In this document: in pieces, positions 60,594 through 64,000 of the stretch
Numbering within the stretch: the first letter of the stretch is position 1
Layout: the number at the start of each line of letters is the position of its first letter
Assembly (NCBI RefSeq): GCF_036250735.1
Contig: NZ_CP109430.1
Location: 2,604,001-2,668,000, forward strand
DNA length: 64,000 nt
Reading direction: 5' to 3'
From: Streptosporangium sp. NBC_01495
GTDB lineage: Bacteria > Actinomycetota > Actinomycetes > Streptosporangiales > Streptosporangiaceae
Position numbers and translations under genes: made by a program
The notes under the pieces: model-generated
What the model saw: only the letters and a program-made list of their open reading frames with translations
Databases searched by the model: none
What the model was told of the DNA's origin: nothing

Positions 60594-62699
60594 TCAGCCG
60601 ACCGAGGTGAAGGTGGCGAAGAACGTCTCCAGGATGTCCGAGTTCTTCTCCCAGTCCAGGTCCTGGACCTTGAACGTGATCTGGTAGGCGGTCCGGCCGT
60701 TGAGGGCGACGTAGCGCGTCAGCCCGTGCATCGGGACGCCGTTGGGCTGGACGTAGGTGTACTCCCAGTCCGCGGCCTTCCACGTGCGGTAGTTCACCGC
60801 CGTCACGCCGACCTCGGTGTACTCGTCCAGGCCCTTCTTGCTCGCCCCGCTCAGTGCCGTCACCGGATCCGTGACCGGCACCTCGACGACGACGATGCTC
60901 TGCCCGCCGCTCTTCGGCCCGGAGAAGGTGACCGCTCCGCCGGGGCTCTCCTTCACCGTCCAGTCGCCGGGCACCGCGCCGGAGACACCGGCGGCGTTCG
61001 CCAGCTTGAAGCCCTCGGGGATCTCCTCGCTCGGCGCGGCGGGGGGCACCGGCTCGGCCGCCGTGGAGGCCGGCGTGGACGGGATCGTGGAGACCGGGGT
61101 GTCGGAGTTTCCGCCGGGCAGGAAGACGAGCAGCCCGGCGACCACGATGGCCAGCACGCCGCCCCCGCCGAGCATCAGCAGGCGGACGTCGGGGCCGCCC
61201 CCGCCGTTTCCCTGGGCGCGGCGCGCGTTTCCGCGTGCCCCGTTCCGGCTGGGTGAGGTCATGGACTGCGAGTCCCGTACGGCGGCGCGGGAGGACGCCT
61301 CCCGCGAGGTGGGCGTGGGCCAGAGCGCCGCCTCGCGGGCCTTGGACGCCTCGCTCTGCCCGCGGCGCGGCGCGGCCGGTGGCGCTGACGGCGGTGCGGC
61401 GGGCAGGTCGCCGGAGAAGCTGGTCAGCGGGTCGAACGGATTGCCGTCCGGGCCGGTCGCCGGGATGCGCAGCGCGTCGTAGCCGCGCCGGTGCTCGCCG
61501 GTCAGACCGGTGATCGCGTCGAACTGCGGCCCGCCCGCCTGCGGGAACCCGCCGGTGCCGGTGGCGGGGAAGGACAGCAGGTCCGCGCGGTGGGACCCCG
61601 ACGGGCTGGAGAGCGCGTCGTAGGGGAGCGGGTGGCCGCCCGAGGAGTCGTTGGTGTACGGCACCCGGATCGGGCCCGAGGGCGTCTCGATGATCCGGGA
61701 GGGCATCGGTCCCGACGGCACGTCCAGCGGGGGCATCAGGTGGATTGGCATGGAGTCGCCCGGGACCGGCATCGACGACGGCGAGGGGCTGGGCGCGCGG
61801 TTCGGGGTGCTGGAGCCGTGGCTGCGCAGCACCCGGTCGAGCAGGTCCGACACCTGCGAGGCGCTCATCCGGTCGGCGGGGTTCTTGCGGAGCAGGCCCT
61901 CGATGACGGTGATCAGGGCACCGGCCCGCTGCGGCCGGCTGGGCTCCTGCGTGAGGATCGCGCCGAGCACGGCCACCGCGTCCGGCCCCTCGTAGGGGGG
62001 CCGCCCCTCGACCGCCGCGTACAGCGTGGCGCCGAAGGACCACAGGTCGGAGGACTGCGTGACCGGCTGGCCCGACAGCCGCTCCGGCGGGATGTAGGCG
62101 GGCGAGCCCATCATCAGGCCGGTCTGGGTGATCGCCACGTCTCCCTCGATCGCGGCGATGCCGAAGTCGGTGAGCACCACCCGGTCGGAGGTGAGCAGCA
62201 CGTTGCCCGGCTTGACGTCGCGGTGCATGATCCCGGCGGCGTGGGCGTGGCGGAGCGCGTCGAGCACCCGAACGCCGATCTCGGCGGCCTGGACCACCGG
62301 CAGCGGCCCGCTCTGCCGCACGGCCTGCTCCAGCGACCAGGCGCGGACCAGCTCCATCACGATCCAGGGGCGGCCGTCCTCCTCGACGACGTCGTGGACG
62401 GTGACGATGCCGGGGTGGCTGAGCCGGGCCGCCGAGCGGGCCTCGCGGAGCATCCGCCGGTGGGCTCCCTGCTTGCCCGCGTGGTCGAGCCCGTAGGGGA
62501 GGATCAGCTCCTTGACCGCGACGTCCCGGTCGAGCAGGACGTCGTGCGCGTGCCACACCATGCCCATCCCGCCACGGCCGACCGGCGACACCAGGCGGTA
62601 GCGCCTGCCCACCAGCCTGCCCTGGCCCTCCGGTGTTCCGCCGGCGGAATCGCCGCCCTCAGGCCCCTGGGGGTTTCTCCCGAGCAAGCGATCGGTCAT
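60594..62699 (-). CDS. Transmembrane serine/threonine protein kinase (PknB-like)
   Basis: The Hanks-type kinase domain occupies about residues 33-295: glycine loop SPVGRGGMGMVWHAHD, lysine VAVKELILPY, catalytic loop GIMHRDVKPGNVLL, DFGIAAIEGD and the activation segment GSPAYIPPERLSG. A long Pro/Ser-rich linker and a single transmembrane helix (LLMLGGGGVLAIVVAGLLVF, about residues 505-530) follow, then about 170 extracellular residues (GFKLANAAGVSGAVPGDWTV, WEYTYVQPNGVPMHGLTRYV). There are no PASTA repeats, so the external ligand is something other than muropeptides. The ATG (MTDRLLGRN) follows GGGGAA; an in-frame start at 62756 is less likely. Confidence 0.93.
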   Translation of the reverse strand: MTDRLLGRNPQGPEGGDSAGGTPEGQGRLVGRRYRLVSPVGRGGMGMVWHAHDVLLDRDVAVKELILPYGLDHAGKQGAHRRMLREARSAARLSHPGIVTVHDVVEEDGRPWIVMELVRAWSLEQAVRQSGPLPVVQAAEIGVRVLDALRHAHAAGIMHRDVKPGNVLLTSDRVVLTDFGIAAIEGDVAITQTGLMMGSPAYIPPERLSGQPVTQSSDLWSFGATLYAAVEGRPPYEGPDAVAVLGAILTQEPSRPQRAGALITVIEGLLRKNPADRMSASQVSDLLDRVLRSHGSSTPNRAPSPSPSSMPVPGDSMPIHLMPPLDVPSGPMPSRIIETPSGPIRVPYTNDSSGGHPLPYDALSSPSGSHRADLLSFPATGTGGFPQAGGPQFDAITGLTGEHRRGYDALRIPATGPDGNPFDPLTSFSGDLPAAPPSAPPAAPRRGQSEASKAREAALWPTPTSREASSRAAVRDSQSMTSPSRNGARGNARRAQGNGGGGPDVRLLMLGGGGVLAIVVAGLLVFLPGGNSDTPVSTIPSTPASTAAEPVPPAAPSEEIPEGFKLANAAGVSGAVPGDWTVKESPGGAVTFSGPKSGGQSIVVVEVPVTDPVTALSGASKKGLDEYTEVGVTAVNYRTWKAADWEYTYVQPNGVPMHGLTRYVALNGRTAYQITFKVQDLDWEKNSDILETFFATFTSVG

Positions 62700-62917
62700 C
62701 GTTCCCCGTTCCCCATAACCAACCCCTGTGAGGTGGACACGATATCGGGATGGCATTTGGTTATGGAAGTTTGCATGCTGAGAAGGCGCGTGACGGTATT
62801 TGTCAGGATCGGTCTCCTTCAGATCACTGAGCCTGCGTCCGCGCTCTGACGTCGCCGAATGCTACCGGCGGATGGAGAAATTGTCAGCTTTACCCAATCT
62901 TAATAGACAAAAGATCA

Positions 62918-64000
62918 CTAAGCCGACGCATGTTCATGATCGGCCGCCGCGGCCAGCGCGGCCAGGGCCGAGGTGAAGGCCGAGGCGGGCGGGCTGACCA
63001 GGCCCGCGCCGACCTGTCCGGTCCCCGCGACCCGTCCGGCGATACCGGTGTTCACGGTGGGCAGCAGGCCCGTCCTGGCGACCAGCGTGACGTCGACGCC
63101 GACCGGCGTGCCCCGGAAGTCCAGCCCCGGGATCTGGTACGCGGGGTGCTCGGCCAGGGTGATCTCGTACATGGACCGGGTGGCCGCCATCGCGTCCGAC
63201 ACGTTCCCGCCGACGAACCTCACGATCGCCGGGGCGGCGGCCATCGCGAAGCCGCCCAGCCCCGCCGTCTCGGTGATCGTCGAGTCGCCGATGTCGGGAT
63301 TGGCGTCGTCGGGGCCGTACGCGCCCAGATAGAGGCCGTCCGGCACGCCCGCGGGGCCGGTGAACCAGCGGTCGCCCAGCCCGGAGACCTGGACCCCGAA
63401 GTCCGTGCCGTTGCGGGCCATCGCGACGACCATCGTGGAGCCGGGGACGTCCCGCGCGGCGTCCGCGGCGACCTTGCAGGCGGCCATGCCCGCGTTGAGG
63501 AAGAAGTGGTCGTTGCCGTTGACGAAGCGCAGGACCTCGGCGGCGTGGCCGGGAGCGGCCTCCACCACGTCGGGGGCCAGCTCGCGCACCATCAGCGAGG
63601 TGGCGGCGCGGTTGCGGTTGTGCAGCTCGTCGCCCATCTGCAGGGCCTGCGCGGCCAGCGACCTGAGGTCGAGCGGCCCGCTCCGCTCCAGGGTGGCCTG
63701 AAGCACCGGGCCGAGCACCTCGGCCATCCAGCGCAGCCGCTCAAGCACCTCGGGGCCGTACGCGCCGTACCGCAGCACCTTGCCCAGGCCCTCGTTGAGC
63801 GAGCAGTAGGCGGTGCCGCCGTGCTCGGCGTCGCGTACCTCGAACATCCACATCGACGGGGTGACCACGCCCGCCATCGGCCCGACGGTCCGGTGGTGGT
63901 GGCAGGAGTCGAACCGGGCCCGCCCGGCGGCCAGCCGCTCCTCGGCCTCCTCGGCGTCGGCGGCCAGCCCCTCCAGCAGCATCGCCCCGATGAGCGCGCC
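62918..64000 (-). CDS. DUF1116 family protein (AllG/YahG-like), partial
   Basis: The frame runs off the right edge (the last codons before the ATG at 63982 already read GALIGA), so the N-terminus is missing and at least 360 residues are seen. It matches the DUF1116/YlbE-like family: FDSCHHHRTVGPMAGVVTPS, MGDELHNRNRAATSLMVREL and FVNGNDHFFLNAGMAACKVA, then the GDRWFTGPAGVPDGLYLGAY and GLGGFAMAAAPAIVRFVGGN blocks. In E. coli the related AllG works with AllF and AllH in oxamate carbamoyltransferase of allantoin breakdown. Other copies lie in purine or pyrimidine catabolic clusters. The partners would be outside the window. No obvious terminator follows. Confidence 0.87.
   Translation of the reverse strand, partial: GALIGAMLLEGLAADAEEAEERLAAGRARFDSCHHHRTVGPMAGVVTPSMWMFEVRDAEHGGTAYCSLNEGLGKVLRYGAYGPEVLERLRWMAEVLGPVLQATLERSGPLDLRSLAAQALQMGDELHNRNRAATSLMVRELAPDVVEAAPGHAAEVLRFVNGNDHFFLNAGMAACKVAADAARDVPGSTMVVAMARNGTDFGVQVSGLGDRWFTGPAGVPDGLYLGAYGPDDANPDIGDSTITETAGLGGFAMAAAPAIVRFVGGNVSDAMAATRSMYEITLAEHPAYQIPGLDFRGTPVGVDVTLVARTGLLPTVNTGIAGRVAGTGQVGAGLVSPPASAFTSALAALAAAADHEHASA

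Overview
The window is 64 kb of very GC-rich DNA with dense, mostly short operons and many GTG/TTG starts. The gene set points to an actinobacterium, most likely a Streptosporangiaceae-type organism: a WhiB regulator, SigE-family ECF sigma factor, DUF3000 next to RNase D, coproporphyrin-type heme genes, a MocR regulator, an IdeR-type iron box and a membrane Ser/Thr kinase. The family assignment is inferred from gene content only. No rRNA, tRNA, CRISPR array, prophage or complete insertion sequence was seen, and the region reads as chromosomal.

Layout. 0.3-2 kb: VOC-fold protein and a secreted HNH nuclease. 2-15 kb: a glycan-use locus on the minus strand (binding lipoprotein, two permeases, GH38 alpha-mannosidase, a PpiC-like protein, a secreted GH95-like enzyme) with a divergent LacI regulator and a perfect palindromic operator. 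15-18 kb: anti-sigma-type ATPase, RNase D and DUF3000. 18.5-23 kb: heme genes hemE, cgoX and chdC with a DUF4349 lipoprotein. 23-31 kb: small membrane proteins, MsrB, a MocR regulator beside a truncated AhpD-like gene, an MFS exporter with a cupin, a NUDIX protein and a RibD-C reductase. 31-41 kb: GlgX, OsmC, an AidB-like dehydrogenase, tandem repeats, an ankyrin/HEAT protein, DUF1707 and a SigE-family sigma factor with its partner.

40.7-44.6 kb is a sulfur-assimilation operon (sulfite reductase, two small ORFs, APS reductase, sirohydrochlorin chelatase). It is preceded by a leaderless Cys-Cys leader peptide and a hairpin covering the ribosome binding site of sir. 44.8-50.7 kb holds membrane proteins, glyA behind a ZTP riboswitch, and rsgA behind a 17-residue leader peptide and mutually exclusive hairpins. 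50.8-56 kb holds an IdeR-boxed sucrase/ferredoxin-like gene and a glpD/TetR/AGPS-like divergent locus. 56-64 kb holds a phosphoesterase, an exonuclease/polymerase, an MFS transporter, a PknB-like kinase and a DUF1116 gene running off the right edge.

The least expected content is in the untranslated regions. Three genes (sir, glyA, rsgA) have 5' leaders in which a structure can be drawn that covers the start region. Several conserved-looking Cys-rich proteins of 41-47 residues sit between the larger genes. There are also three kinds of simple repeat: 7 bp x about 20, 26 bp x 7, and a GGGGGC run.
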